Source: Corythucha ciliata (taxonomy: Eukaryota > Arthropoda > Insecta > Hemiptera > Tingidae). From it: a stretch of DNA of 64,000 nucleotides. This document shows, piece after piece, positions 43,100 to 54,689 of this stretch; within the stretch, counting starts at the first letter, position 1; each line of letters begins with the position of its first letter. Under the pieces are notes generated by a model. That model saw nothing but the letters and a program-made list of their open reading frames with translations. It ran no database searches and was not told where the DNA came from. The position numbers and the translations under genes are program-made. The stretch covers positions 9,486,001-9,550,000 of the forward strand of contig CM075943.1 in assembly GCA_038030265.1 (NCBI GenBank), read 5' to 3'.

Positions 43100-45570
43100 A
43101 TAAAAAAAAAGAATGCCTGCTCACCGTAGACCGGTCGCACGCCGGTGCCGAGCTATAGCTCATTGCCTACTCTGGTTCAGGGCTGATCCGCCTCGAACCA
43201 CCCGAGTTGGCCCGTACAGTGGACCCGTGCGTTCGGAGAGGTTGATGGTCTGCTCTTCTGCGTCGTGCTCTCTCCGTCAGAGCTGCCTTGGCAAAGAAGC
43301 CCGAAAGGCACCCTTAGTTCGCACTAGACTAGACTCTGGGCACGGCCAGCAAACACCAAGATTTTAGGAAAAACTCGATTCGTGTGCCGTCGCCCCAGGC
43401 TCTTTGCCATCTCGCAAGGATCACCTCCTCGAGAAATTTTGCTAAAGACTCGCCTCCAACAAACCGAGATTCAAGCATTTCCTCGGACACGTATAGGCTT
43501 CCGAAGATAAATATCTCCTTCCGCCTCACGCGGTACTGGGCCCATGCCAGTGTGATGGCCATAAGCACATTGGCAGAACACCGCTCACTACCTGGAGCGC
43601 ATCCGTTGAGACGGTTCGGTAGGCACGGGATTCTGTAATGAGGGCAACTCACTGAAATGAGTCCACCTTCCTGCCCATCACTTTCCCCAGGTTACCCCAC
43701 CCCATGCCTCCGCCGCGTAGGAGAGCACCGGAAGAAAAACTCCCGTGTACACCGTTGCGACGGCTTTGTGAGGCATCCCCCAGGTACTTCGCGCTATTCG
43801 AGCGAGTTTCAGGAAGGCGTCTCGTGCTTTGATCCCAACAAGTGCAATGTGCCTATTTATTCCTAGCCGCTCAGTGAAATGCACTCCATGGTAGCGGAGC
43901 TCCTTGACCAGTTTAAGACGGTTGCCCTCAATCCGTATGTTCAAGGATCTTTCGGTGCTCAGCTTACCCTTGAGCACCACGGCGACGGATTTTGTGGCCG
44001 ACAGCCGCAGTTTGTTTGCTGCGCACCACTCCTTCGTGTGCAATACCACTGCACTGGCAACGGATTCCAGTTCCGAGCGGGAATTACCGGCCACCAGGAT
44101 GGCCTCGTCGTCAACATACGCGACGATATGGGCACCTAGCTCAGAGGCCGAGCGCAGGTTGCCCTCGAAGACCAGAGCCCAGAGGTCGGGACTCAACGGA
44201 GAGCCTTGGGGACACCTCCTCGAGATTGCTCGCTCCACCACCACGGACCCGACTTTAAGTAGCGCCACTCGGTCGCAGTACAGGTTGCGCGGGCAGCGAC
44301 GCACTTTTGAAACATTGAGGATGGAGGGCCACCACAGATTGTCAAACGCCCCGGAGATGTCTAAAAACACCCCGAGGACGTAGCGACTCTCCGTGCCCTC
44401 CACCTCCGAACAAATCGACAGTATGGCGTCTTCGGTCGACAACCCTGCCCGGCTTCCAAACTGGCCTTTGAAAGGGGGCCCTTCTCTCAGTCTATCCACG
44501 AGCAATCCCTCGAAAAGCCTGCCCACGACTGAAAGCAAGGCAATCGGCCGATAGGACTTGGGGTCTGCTTTTGGCTTGTCTTCTGCCTTCAAGAGGTGGA
44601 TCACCAACGCGGTTTTCCATAATTTTGGCATCGTGCCAGTCCTGAGACACATTCGTTGAAGAGCTCGACAACGGATTCACCAATCACTGGCCAGCTTTTC
44701 TTCATCATGGCGACCTCGATGCCATCTTCACCGGGTGTTTTGTTCTTCATGCGCCTGAGACGCCCCTCTACCTCAACCTGGTCAAACTCCTGGCAGTTTT
44801 CCGTCAACGGAGGGACTCTCACAGAATCAGCCAAAGCGGCTTGCTGCGGGGTGCCTCCAGCAGGGCCTTCAAAAGTTTCTCCGCAGATTCAGGGATGGAT
44901 AGCGCAATTGTGTGTCTCGAATTACTTCCATTACAAGCTTAGCACGTGTTCGGCCTATTACGAGTTTATACAGCAAGCCCCATGGATTTTCCGAGGACGT
45001 GTTCTCAACGTAGCGTCGCCAGCTCTTGGTGCGGTCGCTTTTAATCACTCTCTTACACGAACGATAGGCCGTCACGTATGCTTCCCTTAGGTGCGCCCTC
45101 CGCCCCGGCTCTCTCTCGCGTTGCATGGCCCGACGCTTGCTCAAGACGTCTCTTTTCATTCGATCGTGGCGCGGTTTCCACCAGCGTGGGGCTTGTCTCC
45201 CTCAACGTGTCCGCGCGCACGGGTATTGAGCCCCTTGCGGCAAGGATCAGTCCTTCGTTGAGACAACCCGCCAAGGTCTCGGCTCCACCAGCCCGAGCCT
45301 CAGGCCAGTGTTGCCTCAGGTACTCCTGGAGGGATGCCTTATAATTATCTGGGCCAGCATGCTCGAGAAATCCGGTATCGGCCGACCACCGGAGCTTCAC
45401 CCAATCTCCACAAAAGGATCAACGGTAAACCGAATCCCCCTGTGGTCACTGGGTAGGATCCCCTCCACGACTCTCCACTGGGTAATCCAGTGGGAGACGT
45501 GTCGGGTCGCCAACGTGACGTCTATGTTCCATTCACCGCACGAACTTGCAAATGTCGACAGATTATCTGG
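43100..45570 (-). mobile_element. Decayed R1-like LINE (LINE-2)
   Basis: Minus-strand fragments in several frames run in LINE order. An endonuclease end with an S-D-H-R signature lies near 45450. A linker lies at 44869-45400, and RT at 43678-44834. A C-terminal stretch (43329-43652) follows. RT motifs: 'NKTPGEDGIEVAM', 'SYRPIALLSVVGRLFE', 'DISGAFDNLWWPSIL', 'RCPQGSPLSPDLW' and 'AYVDDEAILV'. It is 5' truncated and frame-broken. I could not fix the ends or a target duplication. Family differs from the LINE at 29544. Confidence 0.82.
43678..44652 (-). pseudogene. LINE-2 reverse transcriptase domain
   Basis: The longest open part of LINE-2, 324 codons. It holds the palm motif DISGAFDN, the RCPQGSPLSP turn and the YVDD box (AYVDDEAILV), with catalytic aspartates present. 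It ends at 'EAWGGVTWGK' with a stop. The N-terminal RT part lies in a second frame at 44601-44834, which points to a one-base indel near 44640. Confidence 0.82.
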
Positions 45571-46030
45571 TTCGTTAAGCCATTTTTAGCAATTAGCTTT
45601 TTTCACACATTTAGCTGCAAATCAGCGGCGTTTCGATTTTATAACCGTGAATGGGTGATTTTTGGCAATTTCAGCCACGAATTTGCCATTTTTCTCAATT
45701 TTGGCCCTGAATTAGTTGTTTTTTTTTTTTTTTTAATTTTTCAATTTTAGCCGCAATTTTTATCTCGCTGTATAGCCTTGAATTAGCGTTTTTTTTCTTC
45801 ATTTTAGCCATAAAGTGGCATATCTATACCAACACCACCAAAATTTATGTTATCGAGATACCTATTATACAGTTTTAGCCCCGAGTATCATAGCAGTTTT
45901 TGCTACGAGTACCAAAAGCATATTAGTGCAACTTCTCATCTTTATCCGCTTAAGGACCTAAAAAAACTGGGAAGCGGCTTATTTTCTCTATTTTAGACGC
46001 GAAGTTTGTACGATTTTAAGCAATAACTTT
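45570..46030 (+). repeat. ~31-bp degenerate repeats
   Basis: Units such as 'CACGAATTTGCCATTTTTCT' and 'CAATTTTAGCCGC' resume here in the T-rich orientation between LINE-2 and the next LINE remnant. A T16 run is at about 45719-45734. Confidence 0.7.
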
Positions 46031-46429
46031 GTCTATCAATCATTGTACAAGCAATCTATTTATTAGTCAAAAACCTCAATGCTGAACAATCATAAACAAT
46101 CTGTTAATTTGTAATTATAATTGTAGTGGACTCATTTCCACTACCTTTCTTTCCTTCCTCATTTAGCATCTGCTCTTCTCATGCTCTTCGGATTTAGTCG
46201 GCATGTTTTCTCACGGCATGAATACGCACCAACCACATATTACTTCAATACGGGAGAAATCTCCTCCTGACCAAAAAGCCAGTTTACCTTCGCGTAATCC
46301 TAGACCGCCGTTTCACAGCTTTGCCACATCTCCGACTGTTACGGGAGCGAGTTCTACCGCTTCGTCGTTTCCTCCGTGGACTTTCCAGCCCAGGATGAGG
46401 GGCATCTCTATCCTCAAGACTCGTATATA

Positions 46430-47480
46430 ACCAGTAGGTACTGGTTCCACGCATCATTTATGGGTGCATTGCATGGTGGCCCCGTGCTAGTCAGCGTGCT
46501 AGATTCTCACGATTCAGCGTCTGATACTACTGCAGGTGCTTAAAGCATACGCTACCACAGCACACTCAACATGCCATGTTCTGGCCGGCGTCCCCCAATA
46601 GACCTTGTTCTCGATGAGAGCCTTGCGATCCAACTTAAACGCCTGAATTCGGATCTTCTACGGCCAGACTGGATTATGGCAGATCCTGATGATCAGGATT
46701 TTACCTCTTACCGTCGGGCTGTAAGGCGTGCCCTAATTGCACAGTGGCAACAACGATGGGACCAAAACAACACCGGACGTCATCTACATAACATTATTCT
46801 CTCGATTCAGCAGCGCATGCGTATGACTCACCTACGCCTACTATCCCACCCTCTGCGATCCAGCTTCTCACAGGACACGGTAGCTTTAACGGCAAACTCC
46901 ACTTCTATCGGAGAAGAGACCGCAGCCCGTGTCCTCTAGAGCTCCGGATCTCCGCGTCATCTGGAATCAACCTCAATTACTACACCATTTAATTACATCT
47001 CGAGCAGCTGTTCAGCGGTTGAACGTATTTGCTTGGGGATGGTACCATCGAAGAGGTATCGGGACAACCATGGCCCACACTAATATCCCGCTTGCATCAA
47101 CTTCCTGATTCGGCCTTCTATGCCGAGTTGGATTGATGTTTCGGGTAAACCACGAGCAATCTCTGATCCCTTTGATCCCTCTGACGCCACTGATATCCTT
47201 CTGACCTCCCCGGCACATTCATCCCAATCCCCTACACACCTGACTGCTCCAGTTCACTGTGAACTTCGCGGCTGGTCTCTCAATGTCCGACTGCGTCGAT
47301 GGTGCTGGTAAATCCCCGCAGCCAAGCGGATGCACCCCGTACTTCATGGCACTTGCACCTTCATGGCTTCCCACCGCCACTCGGTCTCAACCGGGACGTG
47401 CCCATAATGGTCGGTGGGTGCGGCTGACGGGGAGTTGAAGTACGCGCTAACTGGGTGTCGGGCCACTTCCCGATCGTACA
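46430..47480 (+). pseudogene. R1-like LINE C-terminal fragment (LINE-3)
   Basis: Plus strand. The frames read 'WWPRAS' near 46470, then 46571-46939 with 'QWQQRWDQNNTGRHLHNII' and 'MRMTHLRLLSHP', the C-terminal region of an R1-like ORF2. A broken tail follows, and a 3' UTR-like segment near 47410-47480 with 'GCTGACGGGGAG' and 'CGGGCCACTTCCCG'. These last motifs also occur near the 3' end of the LINE at 29544, so the two are related. Everything upstream of the late RT region is missing. Confidence 0.7.
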
Positions 47481-47539
47481 AATAGTATGGCTAGACAATA
47501 AACTCCAAGGGGTTTCAGTCAGGCCTCAGGCCCGAGAAG

Positions 47540-48480
47540 AAGACACGTGTCTGTGGTATAATGAATATGAACTTAGTGTCACAGCCCGTCTTGCAAGCCT
47601 GTTTGCTGCCATCTTAGGTATTTCCTTGTCATCACTTAGTATTCTGAGCAATGGCCGACGATCAGTTCGAAGTAAAGAAATGCTTCCCAAACAGATACTG
47701 GTGAAACCGAGCGACTGCAAATATTAACCCCAACGCTTCTCTGTCGACGGAAGAATATTTTGATTCGGCCTGGTTCAAAGTTCGTGATGCATACGAAACT
47801 TGCCGATCAATTCCGTCCGGGTATTTATGCAACAATACCGCCCCGAGGCCCTTTTCACTCGCGTCTGATGCTACAATAAGAGGTAAATCACTTGTGTAAT
47901 GAACCAAGATGTCAGATTCTGTTAGTTTTGTCTTGAAGTCTTTGAGAACATCGTCTTGTTATTTTTTCCAGCACCATCAAATATTTTTCCGACAAAGTAA
48001 GTGCAAAGGAGAACAAATAGGTTGTAAATTTGGAATTAATTTACTGTAATAGTTTATAAAACCGAGAAAGGTTGGGGTAAGCATTTCTTTCAGAGCTGTG
48101 AGATGGATTTCAGTCGGATGAATACCATCTTTGTATCTTCAAGCCATCGACATTTTTGTAATTTAACTTTGACATTGTGTCTGTCTAGTCACCCCAATAC
48201 CTCACCCAGCAATGCCATGTCTTCGTCCAAACGCCCTCCAACTACAATGTCGTCCAAAAACCACCCAGTTTTATTTACACAGTTCAAGATGTCATCCATC
48301 TTTTTCTGAAATAAAGGTGGTGCCAATTGTACTCCGAACGGGAGACGACGGTACCGAAAATAACCTTTGTGCGTTGCTATTACCAAAAATTCCTTACTTG
48401 GAGCTTTAGAAGGAGATTTTGCATGAAATACTCTGAAAAATGAGTGTTTCAAAGCAATTATGACACGAGCGATATCCTCA
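47540..48480 (-). pseudogene. Ty3/gypsy pol fragment (RT and RNase H)
   Basis: Minus strand. RT at 48189-48452 has 'GYFRYRRLPFGVQLAPPLFQ' and 'GWFLDDIVVGG' (the FLDD box). RNase H at 47662-47907 has 'LIVASDASEKGLGAVL' and 'YSSVDREALGLIFAV'. Frame breaks lie between. No LTR, gag or integrase is visible, so this is an isolated relic of another gypsy family. Confidence 0.78.
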
Positions 48481-48539
48481 AGAAGCTTAGGGTGCCAATT
48501 TGAAATTTGAGAATTTCAGAAACAGTACAAAAGTTTCAA

Positions 48540-48720
48540 ACCCCAAACCAGTGGCGTAGGTAGGAATTTGTCCTGTGGGGGGGGGGGATCAGATTGAAAT
48601 CTCGTAAGGGTGAGAGGAAGGAGGTAATTTCACATTTTAGTCATCATTCCAACCAGCCAGCACACTCTCTGGACATCTTGCTGGCCTCATCAAAGCCTCA
48701 ATCTCTCAGTTAAGGGCAAT
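48540..48720. other. Short spacer with possible MITE end
   Basis: CAGTGGCGTAGGTAGGAATT at about 48550 resembles 'CAGTGGCGTAG' ends seen in many animal non-autonomous elements; a G11 run follows. No partner end was found. Confidence 0.25.
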
Positions 48721-49747
48721 TTTTAGACTCTACCCGCAAATTTTCCTCAATATTAGACGCAAAATAGGGGGGGGGGAGAATGCATGAGCGATTCTCCTCA
48801 GTTTACTCGCGAATTAGCGGTTTCTTCATCTATTGCCACAAATTGGCGCTTTTTTTTTCAATTTCAGCCTGAAAAGTTGCCTTCAGAATCCGCAAATTGG
48901 CGTATATTCAGTTTTTGGTGCAAATAAGAATTTTTCACAATTTCAACCGCGAATTAGCGCTTTTTTTAAATTGTAGCGGCGTGGTAGCGTCTCCAACCCG
49001 TGCATTACCTACCGAGTTTTGACAATTTTTGCCAAGAATTGGCGCTTGACTCAATTTAAGCTGCAAATTAGCATTTTTTTCAATTTCAGCCTGAAAAGTT
49101 GCCTTCAGAATCCGCAAATTGGCGTATATTCAGTTTTTGGTGCAAATAAGAATTTTTCACAATTTCAACCGCGAATTAGCGCTTTTTTTAAATTGTAGCG
49201 GCGATGCGTCGTAGCGTTTCTAACCTTTGAATTAGCGAATTTTCTCAATTTCAGTCGCAAATTGGCGTATATTCAGTTTTTGGTGCAAATAAGAATTTTT
49301 CACAATTTCAACCGCGAATTAGCGCTTTTTTTAAATTGTAGCGGCGATGCGTCGTAGCGTTTCTAACCTTTGAATTAGCGAATTTTCTCAATTTCAGTCG
49401 CAAATTGGCGTATATTCAGTTTTTGGTGCAAATAAGAATTTTTCACAATTTCAACCGCGAATTAGCGCTTTTTTTAAATTGTAGCGGCGATGCGTCGTAG
49501 CGTTTCTAACCTTTGAATTAGCGAATTTTCTCAATTTCAGTCGCAAATTGGCGTATATTCAGTTTTTGGTGCAAATAAGAATTTTTCACAATTTCAACCG
49601 CGAATTAGCGCTTTTTTTAAATTGTAGCGGCGATGCGTCGTAGCGTTTCTAACCTTTGAATTAGCGAATTTTCTCAATTTCAGTCGCAAATTGGCGTCTG
49701 GCGAAATTTTAGCTGTAAATTGGCGATTTTTTTCCATTTTTAGCCTC
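48720..49747 (+). repeat. ~31-bp repeats grading into a 143-bp tandem repeat
   Basis: Degenerate ~31-bp units lead into exact 143-bp units beginning ATTGGCGTATATTCAG at 49118, 49261, 49404 and 49547, with the next start at 49690. A related but longer-spaced copy starts at 48896 (222 bases before). Each 143-bp unit consists of several ~31-bp subunits. The array runs into the assembly gap. Confidence 0.9.
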
Positions 49748-50247
49748 NNNNNNNNNNNNNNNNNNNNNNNNNNNNNNNNNNNNNNNNNNNNNNNNNNNNN
49801 NNNNNNNNNNNNNNNNNNNNNNNNNNNNNNNNNNNNNNNNNNNNNNNNNNNNNNNNNNNNNNNNNNNNNNNNNNNNNNNNNNNNNNNNNNNNNNNNNNNN
49901 NNNNNNNNNNNNNNNNNNNNNNNNNNNNNNNNNNNNNNNNNNNNNNNNNNNNNNNNNNNNNNNNNNNNNNNNNNNNNNNNNNNNNNNNNNNNNNNNNNNN
50001 NNNNNNNNNNNNNNNNNNNNNNNNNNNNNNNNNNNNNNNNNNNNNNNNNNNNNNNNNNNNNNNNNNNNNNNNNNNNNNNNNNNNNNNNNNNNNNNNNNNN
50101 NNNNNNNNNNNNNNNNNNNNNNNNNNNNNNNNNNNNNNNNNNNNNNNNNNNNNNNNNNNNNNNNNNNNNNNNNNNNNNNNNNNNNNNNNNNNNNNNNNNN
50201 NNNNNNNNNNNNNNNNNNNNNNNNNNNNNNNNNNNNNNNNNNNNNNN
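49748..50247. other. Assembly gap (500 N)
   Basis: Exactly 500 N, a conventional placeholder, so the true length is unknown. Any open frame drawn across it is meaningless. Confidence 0.99.
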
Positions 50248-50487
50248 TCCAAGAGATTTATTCTTTCACTCTGGTCAAAATTTAAATGAAGAGGCAATTT
50301 AACAAATGGGAAAATTTGTTGGACCGAAATTTTATTAGTAATACCATATTTCCAAGAGACAAAAAGTTTGTAAAAAGTAATCATTAATTGATATATTCAG
50401 CCTGACTTAATTAACTAAAAGGGTATGACTCGCGAATTTTAAACACGCAAAAATCCGTGTGTTTCGCACCATTCCGACTACATCTCC

Positions 50488-51676
50488 TTTTTTTTTAAAA
50501 AAAAAAACGAGCGAGACGTTAAATACAGCCATCATCCAACTAATTGAGTAACGTTTTTCATTTTCACGCATCTCTTTTATGATATTCAACAAAAATCTCC
50601 CGTGAATTTTTTTCATAACTATCGCTGGGATTAACTCGGTATTTCCGAGCGTGAACAGCAAATAACGTTAATTGTCCACCCTTTCCCACTTCTACTCTGC
50701 TCTCTTCATTAGTCAATCCTAATTTGTATAATAAAACAAAACTGCGCCCACGAAGCATTTACACGGTTAAATATAACGATGTAATAGCATTACCTTCCAC
50801 GTTAAAAGTTTCAATCGGGGAACGAAGTAATACGTAGTCCTTGGCCCTTGATTTCATTGCATAAATTAATTAATATTCACCAATTTGTTGTTTCTTATTT
50901 TATGTATATACATTTTTATTTACATACATATAAACCGTGATAAATGTTGCAAGAAACATGCCTGATTCTCTTCCAGTATATTTGTATTTTCCTGGACCCT
51001 CCCTATCGTCTGTTTTACTCTTCAATGTTTTGGATGTTGGGTGAGCCTGAGGAATTCCCCTTCCCTGCTCCAGCAACCTTGCATTTTTTTTAAAAAAAAA
51101 ACGAGCGAGACGTTAAATACAGCCATCATCCAACTAATTGAGTAACGTTTTTCATTTTCACGCATCTCTTTTATGATATTCAACAAAAATCTCCCGTGAA
51201 TTTTTTTCATAACTATCGCTGGGATTAACTCGGTATTTCCGAGCGTGAACAGCAAATAACGTTAATTGTCCACCCTTTCCCACTTCTACTCTGCTCTCTT
51301 CATTAGTCAATCCTAATTTGTATAATAAAACAAAACTGCGCCCACGAAGCATTTACACGGTTAAATATAACGATGTAATAGCATTACCTTCCACGTTAAA
51401 AGTTTCAATCGGGGAACGAAGTAATACGTAGTCCTTGGCCCTTGATTTCATTGCATAAATTAATTAATATTCACCAATTTGTTGTTTCTTATTTTATGTA
51501 CATACATTTTTTATTTACATACATATAAACCGTGATAAATGTTGCAAGAAACATGCCTGATTCTCTTCCAGTATATTTGTATTTTCCTGGACCCTCCCTA
51601 TCGTCTGTTTTACTCTTCAATGTTTTGGATGTTGGGTGAGCCTGAGGAATTCCCCTTCCCTGCTCCAGCAACCTTG
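50488..51676. repeat. 594-bp tandem duplication
   Basis: 50488-51082 and 51083-51676 are nearly identical, with a constant shift of 594-595. Differences are one indel in a T-run and one substitution around 'GTATATACAT/GTACATACAT'. Both copies start in a T/A homopolymer block and end at 'CCAGCAACCTTGCA'. No coding content is apparent. Confidence 0.92.
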
Positions 51677-51679
51677 CAT

Positions 51680-53881
51680 TTTTTTTTAAAACTTGTCTCG
51701 AAAATATAGTCAATATCAGGGGGTTTTCTAGACAAGTTTTAATATCAGTCATTGCGTGAGGTGGCGGGAAAGAAATTTTACTAAAATTCTCTCTCATTTT
51801 TGGTGTTGGTGTGATGTTCCCGCTGACTAATAAAAAAGGTTCTCAAGGTACTTCAGTGAAATTCCTATTTTTGTTATTTTTTTTAATATATTAATAACGG
51901 CGATTTCTTTTAATATTGATTTCCACATTGCACGCTTGTTTTGTGTAAGATAGCACCTTCTTTGGAATAGAACACACTCGCACCGTATCAACAGAGTGCA
52001 TGCTGTAAACAAGACAGAAATATCAACTGCGTAGACCTTTTTCACCTTTTTTGTCCTGCAAGAAGGACTATGTTTTTTCCTGACTGAGTAGTTGTTTTCT
52101 TTTATTAGTAGGGGAACCGAAAAGAAGAACAATTAGTTTTATCCCATGTCGTGCAAGGTTTTTGATTGGTCACCTTTGTTGTGAATTCATCGGTTCGTTG
52201 GTAATTTTTAGCACGAATAATTTATGAGTTACGCGAGGTAGCTGAGAATTATAGTCATCACGGAAAAAAGAGACGCCGAATAAAATGTCCTCATGCACCA
52301 TTGGCTCACCAACTGTGGCAAACTACACATTTCAGTACTTTTCAATCGTTTATATTCCGTTTCAACCCTTGTGAGGTGAACATTGTGACGTATTATGACT
52401 CAAAAACTTTCTGATGAGTCGGCGATACAAAACTATCCAGTTGAATTTACCTATAGACGGTATAATTCCCGTCAGAAATGTCGTGCCTCGTGACTCAGGA
52501 ATTTTTCGAGTTATAAACAAAGGTTGTGATTAACCATGTTTATTCAAGCCCCTGATCTTGTAGATTTCCCAGTTAAGGCTAATTGTTCGTCCAAAATAAG
52601 TAACACATCACTTACACCATCACATTTTTGTAATTAATACAAACCAACTTCTCCCGTTAAAATACTTTATTTTGAAAGTAAGTTGACCAAGAGAAAGCAA
52701 CAGGTATAAGCTCCGCGACCCTCCCGTTTCATTTTGAGTATCAACAAGTTCGGGACAGACTTTTCCGAATCGTGAGTTGTTCTACTGTGTGGGGGAGTTA
52801 ATCCAATTAATCGCTGATTTTTTAATTCTTCGTTTTTTTTTGTTTTTTAATTTTCTACTGTGATTAAATTCATAAACAAGTTGGATACCTCTAGTCTAGC
52901 GGATAGTGAAACGAAGACGATCGTCTTCAATTTGTCTGATAGTTCCGAAGGATATGGGGCCTGTTCTACAAAATTAGCAGCAGTTGGTTTAGATCAATCT
53001 GTCCTGGTGACCTATTCTCTAACAAAAAAAAAGCAACACGTTTTTCGAAGCAATGTTTCTTTTTCAGTCATTTGTTTGAAGAAAATGAACGAAGTAGAAA
53101 CATTGCTATGAAAATGAATCGGCCCCCTGATTTCATTCAATGTTGTTGAGTTAATTAATGGAAGCATATGATATACCGTCGTCAACTTCTGTTGCTTAAT
53201 GTTTACCGCAATGCTTTCATGAATTAATTCATTCGATTTTGCATTTAGAAGTGTATCGTGAAAACTTGCTCCTCAAATTATTGTCAAAAAAAAAAAGGGG
53301 GGGGAAGGCAGTGTAGGAAAGTGAATTTTGGCAGATACCTTCGGGATATTGCGGACCATAATGAGAGATAATCATTTCGGATAGCCGACATGTAGGATCG
53401 CAAATTTTTTGTTCAGCAGTTTCAACCTGAAAAATTTGAAAAAAAAAAAATGTCTGCCAGGTTTCGTTGGACACACATGTTTGGCTCCCAAGATACATCA
53501 AGCACAGATATTTTTGCAGCGACGCCTCGGCCTAGGTCAACCTGCAATGGTTGCGGAAGGTCCTTCATTAGCCTAAATGGGCATCTTTCCAGGGCTCCTG
53601 GAACCTCGTGGTCACGTGGACCACGAGACGCAAACATTAGGCGCCGACCCACGAGATGCCGTTACATCAGAGGACAATCCAACATCATTAATAACGCTCG
53701 AAGAACTATAATGGGGCTCCTTACATAAATCGACCAGGAAATGGAACTGGAGTCTGGTACAAAAGATGGAGGAATATAACAAAGTTAACAGGAAAACAAT
53801 ACGACTTATCGAATGGTACGGTGACATGCCGAGTTATTGACTATCTAACAAGTGAGCTAGATGCACTACTGGACGGCACAT
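51680..53881. other. No gene recognised
   Basis: AT-rich, with short frames only. One at 53450-53728 has 'CNGCGRSFISLNGHLSRAP', vaguely like the zinc finger at the start of some retroelement proteins. It begins after a long A-run and continues nowhere, so I do not call it a gene. Confidence 0.4.
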
Positions 53882-54110
53882 TGTTAAAATGTTATCCTTT
53901 ACCACCCATTTTGTTCTCCCCAGAGCGCCTCTCAGATTCATTCATACCTGCTTACCAAAACCTCCCAGTTCTCTCACTCTCTCTCGCTCAGTCGTTCTTC
54001 TTTAAAACCACGTTTATTTTCTCTTTTTTGATTTTCGTTTATTAAAAGTGTCGTGATCGTTTTTTTGTGTTTTTCTTACGCCCGAAACAAATAGCTGCTC
54101 CAAATCAACA
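53882..54110 (+). repeat. Candidate 5' LTR of copia-2
   Basis: Starts TGTTAAAATGTTATCC and ends AAATCAACA, immediately before a copia-type primer site. The right boundary is supported by the primer site; the left follows the TG..CA rule only. Confidence 0.5.
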
Positions 54111-54125
54111 GGTTATGGGGCCAGC
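54111..54125 (+). promoter_or_regulatory. Half-tRNA primer-binding site of copia-2
   Basis: GGTTATGGGGCCAGC differs at one base from the complement of the anticodon region of initiator tRNA-Met, the internal primer site used by copia elements. Confidence 0.7.
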
Positions 54126-54179
54126 AACATTCGTTTAAAGTTATTTTTCGGTTTTCGGTAAGAACACATTTTCTAGCGA

Positions 54180-54688
54180 CGTCGCCTCCTCAGGATGTTC
54201 AAATAAAGAAATTTGGCGGAGAGAACTTCTCTTTATGGAAATACCAGATGGAAATTGTATTCCAAGCAGAAGGTATTCTGAACGTCGTGGATGGGTCACT
54301 TCGTAAACCCAGTGACGCGAATATACTTGAGTACGCCTCATGGGAGAAGAAAAATGACAAGGCAAAACTAATTATTTCCACTTCAATGGAATTCCCCCAG
54401 TTGCAAACCGTCATGGCTTGCGCGACAAGTGCGGAGATGTGGACGAGACTGAAAATCATTCACGAGCAGAAATCGGCGACGAACAAAGTCGTTTTGAAGC
54501 AGGAGTTCTTCAATTATCGTATGGCCGACAGCGACACAATCGCTCATCACATCAGCAAGATCGAAGCGATGGCCCAAGGACTCGCGAATGTGGATGAACC
54601 TATCTCGGATTTGGATAAAATCGCCAAAGTTTTGGGGAGCCTGCCCGGCGAAGTTTGGCCCCTTCATCACCGCTTGGGACTCGTGTGA
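54180..54688 (+). pseudogene. copia-2 gag fragment
   Basis: A continuous frame of about 165 codons matches copia gag (UBN2-type). It includes 'FGGENFSLWKYQMEIVFQAE' with the conserved tryptophan, 'WEKKNDKAKLIISTS', 'EMWTRLKIIHEQKSATNK', and the end 'KIAKVLGSLPGEVWP'. No zinc knuckle or pol follows. It breaks off at 54688, where the next retroelement begins. The family differs from copia-1. Confidence 0.82.
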
Positions 54689-54689
54689 C

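Noticed and set aside
48896..49747. A CRISPR-like regular array
   Set aside because: The 143-bp units are contiguous with no unique spacers, the genome is eukaryotic and no cas-like gene is present.
49691..50384. Frames of about 200 codons on both strands
   Set aside because: They consist mostly of the N gap.
52860..53111. An 83-codon plus-strand frame
   Set aside because: No ATG-supported domain, no splice context and a low-complexity lysine run.
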